Origin: Bacteroidota bacterium
Lineage (GTDB): Bacteria; Bacteroidota; Ignavibacteria; Palsa-1295
DNA: 64,000 nucleotides
Assembly (NCBI GenBank): GCA_021324735.1
Contig: JAJPIO010000018.1
Span: 62,001 to 126,000, forward strand
Reading direction: 5' to 3'
Shown here: positions 49,888 to 59,206 of the stretch, one piece after another
Layout: each line of letters begins with the position of its first letter
How positions within the stretch are numbered: position 1 is the first letter of the stretch
Position numbers and translations under genes: made by a program
Notes under the pieces: model-generated
The model's database searches: none
The model's input: only the letters and a program-made list of their open reading frames with translations
What the model was told of the DNA's origin: nothing

Positions 49888-51028
49888 TCGTTGTATCCTT
49901 CTTCATCAGATTGTCCACATCGACTGAAAAACTCAAACGGTGCTCCGGACCGAGTGCAGTATTTATAGAAAGCGAGTAATTTACGTCGATCTTCTTCTGC
50001 CAGTTAAATCCCGCGCCGGTTGCAAATAACCCTTGGTTAAGCCCGAAGCGCAGTGATACATTATTCTGGTAGGTCATGTCCATTCCAAATCGCGGCTGAG
50101 CTCGTTCGCCAATAAGGAAGTCAGAAGAGAATGTCGCAATAGAATTAATGATCGGGATCGGTTGAGCATACGCCGCAGCACCGGTTATATGCATTGGGAC
50201 GACCTGCGTCCGTTGCGTGCTCCAGTTAAGCTGCGTACCGGCAATATCCGAGACGCTGGCACCGATAGAAACTTTGCCGAGCGCTGGATTAAGCAAAAAC
50301 TCGGCTGCGGAAAATCGGAGCATTGCGCCGGCATCGACACCGATCCCGGAAGCTGAGCCGAAATTGCCTATTCCCTGGTGGATGATCTTGAAATTAATAC
50401 CGATCGGCACTTCGATCTTTTCTTTATAGTAGAGCCATCCCCAATCGAGCGTAAATTTATTATTACGAGCGATACTCAGAACAATAGCATCTTCGTTGTC
50501 ACTAAAGTAGTCCGGTGTTCCAGCAAATATTTCGCGGACCATTTGCGCTCGTTGGTCCGTGACACTAATATTTGTCAGGTCCGGTGTATGAACGAGATCG
50601 CCGATCGCGAGGCGCACCCAGTTTACCGCAAGCGTCACATCTTTTAGCGGATACGTCACACCTAATTGATAAAAATTAGCAAGCGAACTTCCCGGCGTGC
50701 CATATTCTGCTGAATACATGAAGCCGAATAGTCGATCGGGCACGAGTGAAACGCCGGCCGGATTCCAGTGAAAGGCCGATTCATCATTCGCGATCGCCGT
50801 ATATGCTCCTCCCATCGCCAATGCGCGTGAACCTACCGGTATCTGTAGAAACTCGCCGGCATATTTTGACTCTTGCGCGTGCGCTGGAAGAATAAGCGAT
50901 GAATAAAGGAGCAACGGAATTAGAGCCGATTTGAAAAAAGAGCGCCAAGCATTGCAATCGCGCATCACTGCCCGTTCAAGCATCGATGCTCGAGCAAACA
51001 ATTTATCTTTTTGCCTGGCGTTTTTCAT
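49880..51028 (-). CDS. porV: PorV-like outer membrane protein of the type IX secretion system
   Basis: The 382 residues carry a signal sequence (SALIPLLLYSSLILPAHAQ near residue 34-52) and the FadL-like PorV/PorQ phrase YAGEFLQIPVGSRALAMGGAYTAIANDESAFHWNPAG. A C-terminal barrel region ends LSFSVDVDNLMKK. PorV is the outer membrane protein that hands cargo to PorU and the T9SS translocon. It begins one base after the porU stop. The N-terminal 33 residues before the signal are long; the true start may be an internal ATG (residue 16 or 22). Confidence 0.9.
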   Translation of the reverse strand: MKNARQKDKLFARASMLERAVMRDCNAWRSFFKSALIPLLLYSSLILPAHAQESKYAGEFLQIPVGSRALAMGGAYTAIANDESAFHWNPAGVSLVPDRLFGFMYSAEYGTPGSSLANFYQLGVTYPLKDVTLAVNWVRLAIGDLVHTPDLTNISVTDQRAQMVREIFAGTPDYFSDNEDAIVLSIARNNKFTLDWGWLYYKEKIEVPIGINFKIIHQGIGNFGSASGIGVDAGAMLRFSAAEFLLNPALGKVSIGASVSDIAGTQLNWSTQRTQVVPMHITGAAAYAQPIPIINSIATFSSDFLIGERAQPRFGMDMTYQNNVSLRFGLNQGLFATGAGFNWQKKIDVNYSLSINTALGPEHRLSFSVDVDNLMKKDTTSE

Positions 51029-51029
51029 T

Positions 51030-54000
51030 CTATCTTACTCGCGCGAATTTACCTTTTATCTCCTGCACCGAGTTATTTGCTTTTACGGTCAATCGATAAA
51101 AATAAACTCCATTTGCTACTTCATCGCCGCCATCGTCGCGTCCATCCCACCATACCTCATGATAACCTAAGCTGGTAGGACTACCGGTACCCCCTTTTAA
51201 GAACCCGAATGTCTGCGTTGGATCGGCAGAAGGAAATGACATCGTACGTATCCTGCGGCCGCTTACCGTGTAAATATCGAGCGCAACTGACTCCGCAAAG
51301 GCGACACCACGAATTTCGTAGGCGATGAACATATAATCCTTCGTGAAGGGATTGGGATAAGACCCCAACACGCCGACACTGAACCCGTTTGAAACATGCA
51401 CGTCGAGTTCTTTGGGTGGATTATTACTGCGGCCATTATCATCGGTCGTCTGGACTGTTATCGTATGCGTACCCGGAGAAAGAGAAGGCTCCGCACGAAG
51501 ATTAATGGTAGTGGCCGTTCGGCCCGAATCCAATATCACATATTCTGAAGGCGACAGAATTCGATTGTCTATCTTCATGATCGTCTTGCCAGGGGTAATG
51601 TCAATACCATTCGCATCCTGTAAGACGGCATGAATATGCGGCTGTGGCGGCACCTCGCCATTGTTCGAGAATACCTGCCCCTCGACGGTAATATCGACCA
51701 TCGGATCGCGGGTATCTGTATTGTATGCAATTGCGAACGTACCCAGCGAAGTAAGCTTTGCGGTCAAGCTCTTCCCTACCACCGAACTCGAGAGTTTATT
51801 CCACAACTTGGAGCGATCGTCCATTCGATAAACGAACAAGCTATTCGCTGGATAGCGAGCAAGAAGAGAATCGATTCGAAACGTTAAGGTCGAGGCAGAG
51901 TCTACAAGCGGGATCGCACCGAGCGAATCGCTAACTACTCGCAAACTCGAGTATAGCTTGCCGGTATTGGTATACAGTGGCAGGAAGTGAATATCCGGCT
52001 GGATTGTCGCAATCGGAGCGTAGCGCCGATCTAACCGAATGACATCCGCCGAAATATTACTTTCAGCAGTGGGTGACAAGCTCAGGATCGCCTCATCATT
52101 GCTAAAATGGATTGCAGCGGGAATTTGCCCATCGAGTGTGGTCCCTATTCCTTTCTGGTATGCAGCAGCAGCCAGCGGATAATCGATAGCTATGGTTGAA
52201 TCATTGGATAACAGACTATCTCGAAGATTCAAAGCGCTATTACCAGCGTCCGGGCTAACCGCGAAAACAAGCGTCGATGAGTCAAGCGATGTAGGCGAAA
52301 CTGGAATGCTTACCATCACGCTACCATGCGCCGGAACGCCACTTACAACAGTGCTTCCCAATATTTTTGATGATGCCGAACGAACGTCCAGAAGCGACGC
52401 CGTGACCGAATTGACCGGTGACATTCCCCAGTTGTAAATGGGCTCGCTCCACGCAAGCCCATTCTTGGAAGAGACCAGTTTACCCGTTAAGGTGTGATGT
52501 CCTGCATCTTTGGCAATGGAAGGATCGGACGCCGCGCCGACAATTATCGAAGTAGAATCCGACGTGATGGTTGTAGAACCAGCGGTTATTGTAATGGTAG
52601 CGACGATCTTATCTCCAGCGATCAACCCAGCACCGGAAAGCTGCGTATGATAGCGGTCCTTCCCACCAGTAATTGCCATCGACTGAGACACGGTGCGCAT
52701 CGTAACCGAACCGTTCGCGGCAGTGGAATATATATTGAAATTTGCTATGACACTCGTGATCGGTTGAGGCGACTGAACGGCGGCGCTAAAATCTATATTC
52801 AACCCCACGGGCAGTGGTCGTGGCTCAAAATCAAGCTCGGTCACTCGTGTATCCGAGATCGTAACATCTTCGTCCGTAGCAGCAAATTTATTCGATGCGT
52901 TGCTCGATACCACCACTCGATAGGAACCGCTCGATATCTGCGTATTAGGCACATTATCTGTAAACGAAAAAACACCATTGGAAACCGGTGTAGTCATTAC
53001 GTGCGGCGGCACAAGAGGGCTTCTCTTGTTATCCACCAATTCAAGCGTGGCACTTCCCTGCCCGATCGACGTCGTACCGTTTATGGTAACGGTACCGGCG
53101 GGTTGAATGACGCGATTCGACAACGTCATACTCGCTTTGTCCGTCGGCACGTTCGGTGCGAGCATTGGATCACCCAACGTGTGATAGCATAGCACCAGCG
53201 TTGGTGGAATGAGATCGCCCATCAGTGTGCGCGATAAATAATCGACTTTGCCAGCGATTATTTTATCAGCGATAGACCCAGCTACGGAATCATAATAATG
53301 TGGAATGATCGCCTCCACCAATTTCCTGTCGTTCAACTCCCAGCCAAAACTGGTCGTACCCATACACGCGATCGATCCGGCAACGGGTTGATTTTGCAAG
53401 GTATTAAGAATACCGACATACTTGCCATCGTAGGTCGCGGTAAAACAGGTAAGGCTGAATACAACGGGATATTTCCCTTCGTTGTGGAATCGAGAAATAT
53501 CGCTGTTCTCTAAGATCGATCGCCCGGTGCTATCGACGAGATCGTCCCACACGGCTGTCCCACCGTGACCAAAGTAGGCCAGCAACCCGACACCGGCATT
53601 GACCGTATCGATGAGCGTTTGATCGGTACCACGATAGGGAGATTGCGCGACCGTGGATTGACGGAGTGAACTGACCCACGGCGGCACCGGCCCTGTTAAC
53701 AGGTTATCGATATCGACATCGAAGCTACCGCCGGCGCCAACGAAGAGCGCGCGGTCTTTCCAGGCGCCGGGACGTACCGGATCGGTCTCGAACTCCTGTA
53801 ATTTCGCTAAATAGATCGCATCCCCACCGGCGTCTTGTGTAGCCAAGCGGCTGATGGTAATATCCGGTATAAAATCGTCGCCATCGAGCATGGCGTACCA
53901 TTCGTCCGCAGCGACATCACCTTCCAAATATGCCTGTATGTATGGCGCCGGTACCTGATCGGGGGGAGTATATTGCTGTGGATCATCCGTGCCTTCATGA

Positions 54001-56225
54001 GTGACTCCGACCAGCATAGCATATTTCGGCGGGTCCTGCCAATTATGATAGGCATACGTTAAAAACGCCTTGATAGCATTGGCCGAACGAGCACCATAGC
54101 GAAATTCGTCGTAGATGTTCGCAACGTCCACGATCTTCGTCGATACATGATTGTGTGAAGCCCGATAGTCCGCCAGATCCTGCAACGGCACACGCGCTCC
54201 GTTATGGGTCTTCGAAAGATGATCGCGATTGGTAATAATTAGATATTCACCGGCATTCGAAGGCGACGTGAGACCTGCGAAATCATCGGTAGAATATTTA
54301 TACGGTTTAAGCTTGGTGGAATCCGTTACCGCAATAAACTCATCAGAGGCGCTGCTGATATTGATCTGAAAAATGGCTTTTGCGCTTCTCGGAACATTGG
54401 GATTGGATGTGATCACAATATTCGAAAGCTTCGAGACTCCCTTTCGATAGATGGAAATATCGGTGCGAGCAAAATTCTGAAGAGTAAATTGATATAGCCC
54501 CGTTGTTGCGGTGGGCGGAGCGCGAAACGTCAACTGGTCCTGATAGGCATAGTACATGCGATTGTACTTGATATCGATCCAGTTGACACCGAAGCGGCAA
54601 CCAGCAACATCGGTATCGCGCTGCTGTGCGAACGTGATCGTGATCGGCGCAATACCACCGCTCGAATCGGCCAGATTTACACCAAGCAACTGCGCTGTTG
54701 GCAGGATCGCAAATCGCTGCGAGGCAGTATCGGTCGACAAAAACTTTGGCGTCTGACTATCCCACGTACCATGCAATACAAAATGCCCGTTCACGGAAAC
54801 AAGCGCGTCGTCTTCGTTGGGCACATTGGGTAGTTGATTTCCTTTTGCGTCCGTCGTACCTGGATCGAAATGGGAAATGCCGTGCAGAGCTACTCGAAAT
54901 GAAACGGGCCGGTTCGTGCGAACATCGGGAAACGGGACGACGGTATGAGCTGTGTACGTCGATTGGTATCCCTGCCCCGTCGAGAGGATCGCCATGAAAT
55001 CATGGTCGCGAAGATCGCTTCGCTGATTGATATCCGAGATCTCCAGATTATCGTGGATATTATTCTCTTCGTAATGGATCGTACTTGCGAACGAGCTATC
55101 TTTTAGATCGACATAAAAACTATCGCGAGGATAGATACTCTTATTAGCGGTACGGATTTCACCCGACTCTTCCACCATTCGCTTTACGCCATCCGGCGGT
55201 ATGGGAGAATAATGGCTGCCCCATACTAAATAATAGATATTATCCTTCGTATCAGGGTCGTAATAAAAGTCCCCGATGGTACCAGGCCCATCATAGTGTT
55301 TTTCTTCGCCGTAAAACTCGAAGTAATCGTTGGGATCGAAGTGCCCATCCTGATGATCGAAGACGTATACGGCGACCTGTTGCCCTCGATTAATTATCCG
55401 CAACGTCTTCGGATCGACCGTCGATGGATCGATTCCAAAATTGCGGACATCATCGTACGTAATATGATAAATACCGCTCGTACGGATATGCATGCGGTAC
55501 ACCTTACCATCATCGGATTGAATACCTGGCAGCCGTTGCACATCGTTACTCGATTGAATGCGGCTCCCCTTCGTGCCGGAAGCGGAGCCTACCCGTGACC
55601 TAAAGACCGATGACGATACTTCAAACGGCTCGTGAAGATTGGTAACAGAAGAATACGCTAACCCTTCAGGATCGGTGATCTTTACGACGATCTTTTTAGC
55701 GTATCGCAGCACCCCGACACCGCGATCCATAAAGCCAATATCGAGGCGCGAAATATCAGCCGCCCGCATTCGGCCAACATAGTGAAGCGATGCATAGCCA
55801 ATACCGTGGTGGATATTGCCAACAGCAGTCGTTCGGTGGACGATCGGCGTGGGCCTGCCATTATCTGCAACATCCTGCGCGATCACACTCGATACCTGAA
55901 GATTTGCAGCAGAAATTGCCGTATCCTGATGTGAGATGACAGAGACGGTCGCGTGCCGCGAGACCCGAAGAGAGAATCCCAATTCAGCGAGCGGATCCCC
56001 AGTATATAATTGCGCGGCAAAAGGCTTTAAATGAAGAATACCATTGATGGTATCGAACCGGGGGGCGGGCACCGTGATCTCGAGCAAAACGGAATTACCG
56101 GAGCGGTTTATCTCCCGAATCCCGCACGAAGTAAACGATGGATCAGCGCGAGCAATAGTAACGAGCAGTAAAATACTGATCGTAACGGCAAACCAAGACC
56201 CGCCTGAGCGGTCACATCGACTCAT
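51030..56225 (-). CDS. porU: PorU-like type IX secretion C25 peptidase (sortase)
   Basis: The 1731 residues form a gingipain-type C25 peptidase: a signal sequence, an N-terminal beta-rich region, then the peptidase domain with His887 in LLAYFGHGGTAVWDDL and Cys927 in VVFSLTCFTATYDG, 40 residues apart. After a long beta-rich region the C-terminus (SYPNPFTKDYMFIAYE to NGVYFYRLTVKANNSVQEIKGKFARVR) is a FlgD-like/T9SS-type domain. PorU removes the C-terminal signal from cargo and attaches it to the surface. It is much longer than the Porphyromonas protein (about 1,150 residues). porV follows directly. Confidence 0.88.
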   Translation of the reverse strand: MSRCDRSGGSWFAVTISILLLVTIARADPSFTSCGIREINRSGNSVLLEITVPAPRFDTINGILHLKPFAAQLYTGDPLAELGFSLRVSRHATVSVISHQDTAISAANLQVSSVIAQDVADNGRPTPIVHRTTAVGNIHHGIGYASLHYVGRMRAADISRLDIGFMDRGVGVLRYAKKIVVKITDPEGLAYSSVTNLHEPFEVSSSVFRSRVGSASGTKGSRIQSSNDVQRLPGIQSDDGKVYRMHIRTSGIYHITYDDVRNFGIDPSTVDPKTLRIINRGQQVAVYVFDHQDGHFDPNDYFEFYGEEKHYDGPGTIGDFYYDPDTKDNIYYLVWGSHYSPIPPDGVKRMVEESGEIRTANKSIYPRDSFYVDLKDSSFASTIHYEENNIHDNLEISDINQRSDLRDHDFMAILSTGQGYQSTYTAHTVVPFPDVRTNRPVSFRVALHGISHFDPGTTDAKGNQLPNVPNEDDALVSVNGHFVLHGTWDSQTPKFLSTDTASQRFAILPTAQLLGVNLADSSGGIAPITITFAQQRDTDVAGCRFGVNWIDIKYNRMYYAYQDQLTFRAPPTATTGLYQFTLQNFARTDISIYRKGVSKLSNIVITSNPNVPRSAKAIFQINISSASDEFIAVTDSTKLKPYKYSTDDFAGLTSPSNAGEYLIITNRDHLSKTHNGARVPLQDLADYRASHNHVSTKIVDVANIYDEFRYGARSANAIKAFLTYAYHNWQDPPKYAMLVGVTHEGTDDPQQYTPPDQVPAPYIQAYLEGDVAADEWYAMLDGDDFIPDITISRLATQDAGGDAIYLAKLQEFETDPVRPGAWKDRALFVGAGGSFDVDIDNLLTGPVPPWVSSLRQSTVAQSPYRGTDQTLIDTVNAGVGLLAYFGHGGTAVWDDLVDSTGRSILENSDISRFHNEGKYPVVFSLTCFTATYDGKYVGILNTLQNQPVAGSIACMGTTSFGWELNDRKLVEAIIPHYYDSVAGSIADKIIAGKVDYLSRTLMGDLIPPTLVLCYHTLGDPMLAPNVPTDKASMTLSNRVIQPAGTVTINGTTSIGQGSATLELVDNKRSPLVPPHVMTTPVSNGVFSFTDNVPNTQISSGSYRVVVSSNASNKFAATDEDVTISDTRVTELDFEPRPLPVGLNIDFSAAVQSPQPITSVIANFNIYSTAANGSVTMRTVSQSMAITGGKDRYHTQLSGAGLIAGDKIVATITITAGSTTITSDSTSIIVGAASDPSIAKDAGHHTLTGKLVSSKNGLAWSEPIYNWGMSPVNSVTASLLDVRSASSKILGSTVVSGVPAHGSVMVSIPVSPTSLDSSTLVFAVSPDAGNSALNLRDSLLSNDSTIAIDYPLAAAAYQKGIGTTLDGQIPAAIHFSNDEAILSLSPTAESNISADVIRLDRRYAPIATIQPDIHFLPLYTNTGKLYSSLRVVSDSLGAIPLVDSASTLTFRIDSLLARYPANSLFVYRMDDRSKLWNKLSSSVVGKSLTAKLTSLGTFAIAYNTDTRDPMVDITVEGQVFSNNGEVPPQPHIHAVLQDANGIDITPGKTIMKIDNRILSPSEYVILDSGRTATTINLRAEPSLSPGTHTITVQTTDDNGRSNNPPKELDVHVSNGFSVGVLGSYPNPFTKDYMFIAYEIRGVAFAESVALDIYTVSGRRIRTMSFPSADPTQTFGFLKGGTGSPTSLGYHEVWWDGRDDGGDEVANGVYFYRLTVKANNSVQEIKGKFARVR

Positions 56226-56640
56226 GCGAGACTGTTAGGTTCTGACGAGAAACCAAATCGAATTACAGAATAAGCTATACTGACGGTCTTACACAGGGGC
56301 AATGTGAAAACCCGGCGAGATGAATTTCCCGCTATTTCAACACAAAATTAACAGGAATTCAGTTCGATAACTCCCCTCTTCCGCATTTACAAATCACCGT
56401 CCTATGCCGACAACTATGTCCCGGAGGAGCTTGCCCTCAGCTTGTCGAAGGGACGAAAGGAAATAGCCGCCCATTTGTTCGTATATTGTGCCTAGTGTAA
56501 TAGGCACAACGTGCCCTACCCTGTCCTGACGTCATCCTGAGCGGAGTCTTTGACGCGGTCGATGTCTGAACTTGGATTTGTTCCGTCCGCTATATGACGT
56601 GTTTTTGAGTTACACAAACTGTAAGAGACTGGAGGTCAAT
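56226..56640. other. Repeat-rich intergenic region between porU and DUF4236
   Basis: No gene is seen in 415 bases. The region holds several palindromes: CCCTCAGCTTGTCGAAGGG (56434-56452), a 9-bp inverted repeat TTGTGCCTA-GTGTAA-TAGGCACAA (56486-56509) and the sequence GTCATCCTGAGCGGAGTC (56531-56548). These resemble dispersed palindromes of Bacteroidota genomes. GTCTGAACTTGGATTT at 56564 resembles the inverted repeat near 58061. Confidence 0.55.
56486..56509. repeat. 9-bp perfect inverted repeat
   Basis: TTGTGCCTA and TAGGCACAA are separated by GTGTAA. No T run follows, so it is not a terminator for either flanking gene. Confidence 0.55.
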
Positions 56641-57015
56641 ATGTCTTTTCGATATCGAAAACGGATCAAACTACTCCCCGGTATCCACCTCAATATCAGC
56701 AAGAGTGGCATTTCAACATCGGTAGGCGTGCGTGGTGCAAGCATGACGTTCGGCAAACGCGGTACTTACGTGAATGCTGGAATACCAGGCACTGGCATCT
56801 CCTATCGCGAAAAAATCCAACGAGGAGAAATCTCCGCAGAAGAACCTGCCCATCAAATGGCAAGGCAATCTGTATCGCATCATCATCTTCACTGGTGGAA
56901 GATCGCACTGTTCTTCGCTACAATGATCCTTATTGGGCTAACAAAGATGACATTGTCATCGGACTATTTTGGCTTGGCTGGATCGGGTATTGGCTATTCC
57001 TCTTTGTACGATTAG
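56641..57015 (+). CDS. DUF4236 membrane protein
   Basis: The ATG at 56641 with GGAGGT seven bases upstream is the likely start, giving 124 residues. The first ~55 residues match DUF4236: MSFRYRKRIKLLPGIHLNISKSGISTSVGVRGASMTFGKRGTYVNAGIPGTGISYREK. The rest has a membrane span (WKIALFFATMILIGLTKMTL). The domain is found in many bacteria, often in genes near transporters or mobile DNA. The function is unknown. It is followed 30 bases later by the channel gene. Confidence 0.85.
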   Translation: MSFRYRKRIKLLPGIHLNISKSGISTSVGVRGASMTFGKRGTYVNAGIPGTGISYREKIQRGEISAEEPAHQMARQSVSHHHLHWWKIALFFATMILIGLTKMTLSSDYFGLAGSGIGYSSLYD

Positions 57016-57045
57016 GAATAAGAAGCGTTAGGAAAGGAGCGCAAC

Positions 57046-57918
57046 ATGGCAACAACTGAACGTGAATCCGCGTGGCTCAACCTTCGGCATCACGCCCACC
57101 ACCTTTTGCATTCGGAAGCAGAAGAACACCATGACCATTGGTCGCCCGCACATTGGACAAAAATAATTCTCGCTACCATCATTATGCTAAGTATGGTCTC
57201 AGTCATTCTCGAGACTGAGCCAGAACTGGAACAGACATATCATGAGTATTTTTTTGGTTTCGAGATCATTACAGTCGTTATTTTCACGATCGAGTATATC
57301 CTACGAGTTTGGTGTGTCGTGGAAGATGACAAAGAAGGCAAATCCCATCCATTCATGGTCCGATTGAAGTATGTGGTTAGCCCGCTCGCTCTCGTCGATC
57401 TGATCGCCGTTCTTCCCTTTTATCTTCCGGCGCTTCTCGGGAATGTCGATCTTCGTTTTATTCGAATTCTTCGCCTGATTCGACTGGTCCGCGTAATGAA
57501 GCTCGGACATTATTCGAAATCGCTCACCCATGTTTCTCACGTAATTAAGAAGAAGCGATCGGAACTGGCGGCATCGCTCTTTATTCTCGCAATACTGCTT
57601 CTCTTTTCTTCTACCGTCATGTATTACGTCGAGCATGAGAGCCAACCACAAGCATTTCGTAGTATTCCAGCTGCGTTCTGGTGGGGCATTGAAACGTTGA
57701 CCACCGTTGGATATGGCGACGTCGCTCCTATCACTCCACTAGGTAAGGTCTGCGCAGCGATCATTGCGATCCTGGGTATCGGTCTCTTCGGCTTACCGAC
57801 AGCCCTCATCGCGACCGGCTTCATGGAAGAGGTCCAGCATAAACGCGATAGGCAACTCTGCGAGGAGTGTGGGAAGAAATTAGAAGCGATTGAGTTGCAG
57901 AGTAGACCAGCGACGTGA
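57046..57918 (+). CDS. Voltage-gated potassium channel-like protein
   Basis: The 290 residues form a six-helix ion channel. The S4 voltage sensor has Arg at 137, 140, 143, 146 and 149 (every third residue, RFIRILRLIRLVRVMK), the pore has the K+ filter TTVGYGD (219-225), and S6 is VCAAIIAILGIGLFGLPTALIATGF. A His-rich N-terminus (RHHAHHLLHSEAEEHHDHW) and a short C-terminal coil with CEECGKKLE complete it. It should gate K+ in response to membrane potential in the inner membrane. AGGAAAGGAG precedes the start. Both DUF4236 and the channel lie in a repeat-rich stretch. Confidence 0.9.
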   Translation: MATTERESAWLNLRHHAHHLLHSEAEEHHDHWSPAHWTKIILATIIMLSMVSVILETEPELEQTYHEYFFGFEIITVVIFTIEYILRVWCVVEDDKEGKSHPFMVRLKYVVSPLALVDLIAVLPFYLPALLGNVDLRFIRILRLIRLVRVMKLGHYSKSLTHVSHVIKKKRSELAASLFILAILLLFSSTVMYYVEHESQPQAFRSIPAAFWWGIETLTTVGYGDVAPITPLGKVCAAIIAILGIGLFGLPTALIATGFMEEVQHKRDRQLCEECGKKLEAIELQSRPAT

Positions 57919-57955
57919 AGAAACCCTTACTGAAAATGCAGACGAAGATATTACG

Positions 57956-58040
57956 CTCCGTTAGGAGCGAAATAGTTGTAGCCCCCGATTTTAATCGGGG
58001 TTGAGAAGGTGAAAGATTATTTCAAACTCCGTTAGGAGCG
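57956..58040. repeat. Direct repeats of a palindrome, CTCCGTTAGGAGCG
   Basis: The 14-base unit is identical at 57956-57969 and 58027-58040; each unit is a hairpin (CTCC-GTTA-GGAG). A further hairpin CCCCGATTTTAATCGGGG lies between. This is the build of REP-type repeats known in Bacteroidota. Confidence 0.7.
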
Positions 58041-58060
58041 CAATATTTTCGAGTTTAATG

Positions 58061-58154
58061 TCTGAACTGGGATTTCTTGGATGTACTGGATGTTTGGGAT
58101 GTGGCACGAACGCTCCCACTAATCCCAAGTATCCCACCCATCTCAGTTCAGATG
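58061..58154. repeat. Imperfect long inverted repeat upstream of the TIR gene
   Basis: TCTGAACTGGGA at 58061-58072 faces TCTCAGTTCAGA at 58141-58152, and further inside GGGAT/ATCCC-type blocks pair. A related copy of its end (TGTCTGAACTTGGATTT) lies near 56563. Confidence 0.6.
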
Positions 58155-58219
58155 CTCGGCCTTCAGTACACAGGTAGAAGATATGAACTGCGAGCAAGAG
58201 AAAATGTCTTAAACGAAAG

Positions 58220-59206
58220 ATGGCCTATCATGCTACCCCCGAACAGGTTGTTCGTACCCTCTTCACTTATATGGAAAAGAGAGGGTTCGATAATCTGCTT
58301 CACATACTTACTATGGCAAGTCCAACCATACTCTTCGAGGAGCATGATAATTGGAATGGTGGTATAGACTTTTACTCGCTTTGTTTAGAAATTCCCACAT
58401 CGTTATATGCAAGCCTTGAAGACATTGAAGTGGTTGAAAATCTATTCAACGAGTCCCTGGAAAAACTTTTTCGTGATAAATCCGGTGATGTGCTGAATCG
58501 GGTTCGATTTCGACCTCAACTTGAAGATGGACATCTAAATTCTTCTCCCGTTTTGAAAGATGATGCTTATCGAATTTGGAAAGACGGATTTAGACTCTTC
58601 ATCAGCCATTCGAGTGTTCAAAAGGATGTAGCTTTAAGCTTACAAAAAGAGTTGGCCGATTATGAGATAAGTTCTTTCGTGGCGCATGTTGACATCGAGC
58701 CAAACTCATTTTGGCAAAGCGAGATTGAAATTGCATTGCGTTCGATGCATGCCATGGTCGCAATAATCAGTCCCGATTTTCAAAAGAGTATTTGGGCAAA
58801 TCAGGAAATTGGATTTGGATTGGGACGAGATATTTCAATCATGTGTGTATTAGCAGGCTCTGAACCGAAAGGATTTCTTGGGAATCGTCAAGGAATTTCC
58901 ATTAATAATGCAAAACAAACCATTCTTGATCTTTTAATAAAATCAAGTTCAACGCACCTTCAGATGAGGAAGGCTCTTTGTCGCTCAATGAAGTTCGTCC
59001 GATCATTTAACGAGGCTCGTGCAAGGCTTGATCTATTACCGCCTGAAGAAGCTTATACAGCAGAGGAGAAAGAGTTTTTAAGACAAAGCCTGACACACGG
59101 GCAAATCTTCCGCGCCCCTGACGTTCTAACTAGAGTTCAGAAACTTATAGGAGACGCGCAAAAGAGCGTCCAACCTGTGCAATCTGTGGATGATTTACCT
59201 TTTTAA
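58220..59206 (+). CDS. TIR-domain protein with unknown N-terminal domain
   Basis: The 328 residues have an N-terminal domain of ~120 residues with no sure family (RTLFTYMEKRGFDNLLHILTMASPTILF, then WNGGIDFYSLCLEIP). A TIR domain follows at about 122-215: GFRLFISHSSVQKDVALSLQKELADYEISSFV, VDIEPNSFWQSEIEIALRSMHAMVAIISPDFQKS, then IWANQEIGFGLG with Glu196, which aligns with the catalytic Glu of TIR NADases. A helical tail follows. It is visibly more AT-rich than its neighbours and lies in a repeat-rich stretch, signs of lateral transfer. TIR NADases act in antiphage defence, but no partner gene is seen. Confidence 0.85.
   Translation: MAYHATPEQVVRTLFTYMEKRGFDNLLHILTMASPTILFEEHDNWNGGIDFYSLCLEIPTSLYASLEDIEVVENLFNESLEKLFRDKSGDVLNRVRFRPQLEDGHLNSSPVLKDDAYRIWKDGFRLFISHSSVQKDVALSLQKELADYEISSFVAHVDIEPNSFWQSEIEIALRSMHAMVAIISPDFQKSIWANQEIGFGLGRDISIMCVLAGSEPKGFLGNRQGISINNAKQTILDLLIKSSSTHLQMRKALCRSMKFVRSFNEARARLDLLPPEEAYTAEEKEFLRQSLTHGQIFRAPDVLTRVQKLIGDAQKSVQPVQSVDDLPF

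Larger units (their letters stand above)
57919..58219. other. Repeat-filled gap between the channel and TIR genes
   Basis: No gene is seen. The 301 bases contain two copies of CTCCGTTAGGAGCG (57956-57969 and 58027-58040), each with a CTCC-GTTA-GGAG palindrome. They also contain a hairpin CCCCGATT-TT-AATCGGGG (57983-58000) and an inverted repeat of about 95 bases (58061-58154). Confidence 0.6.
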
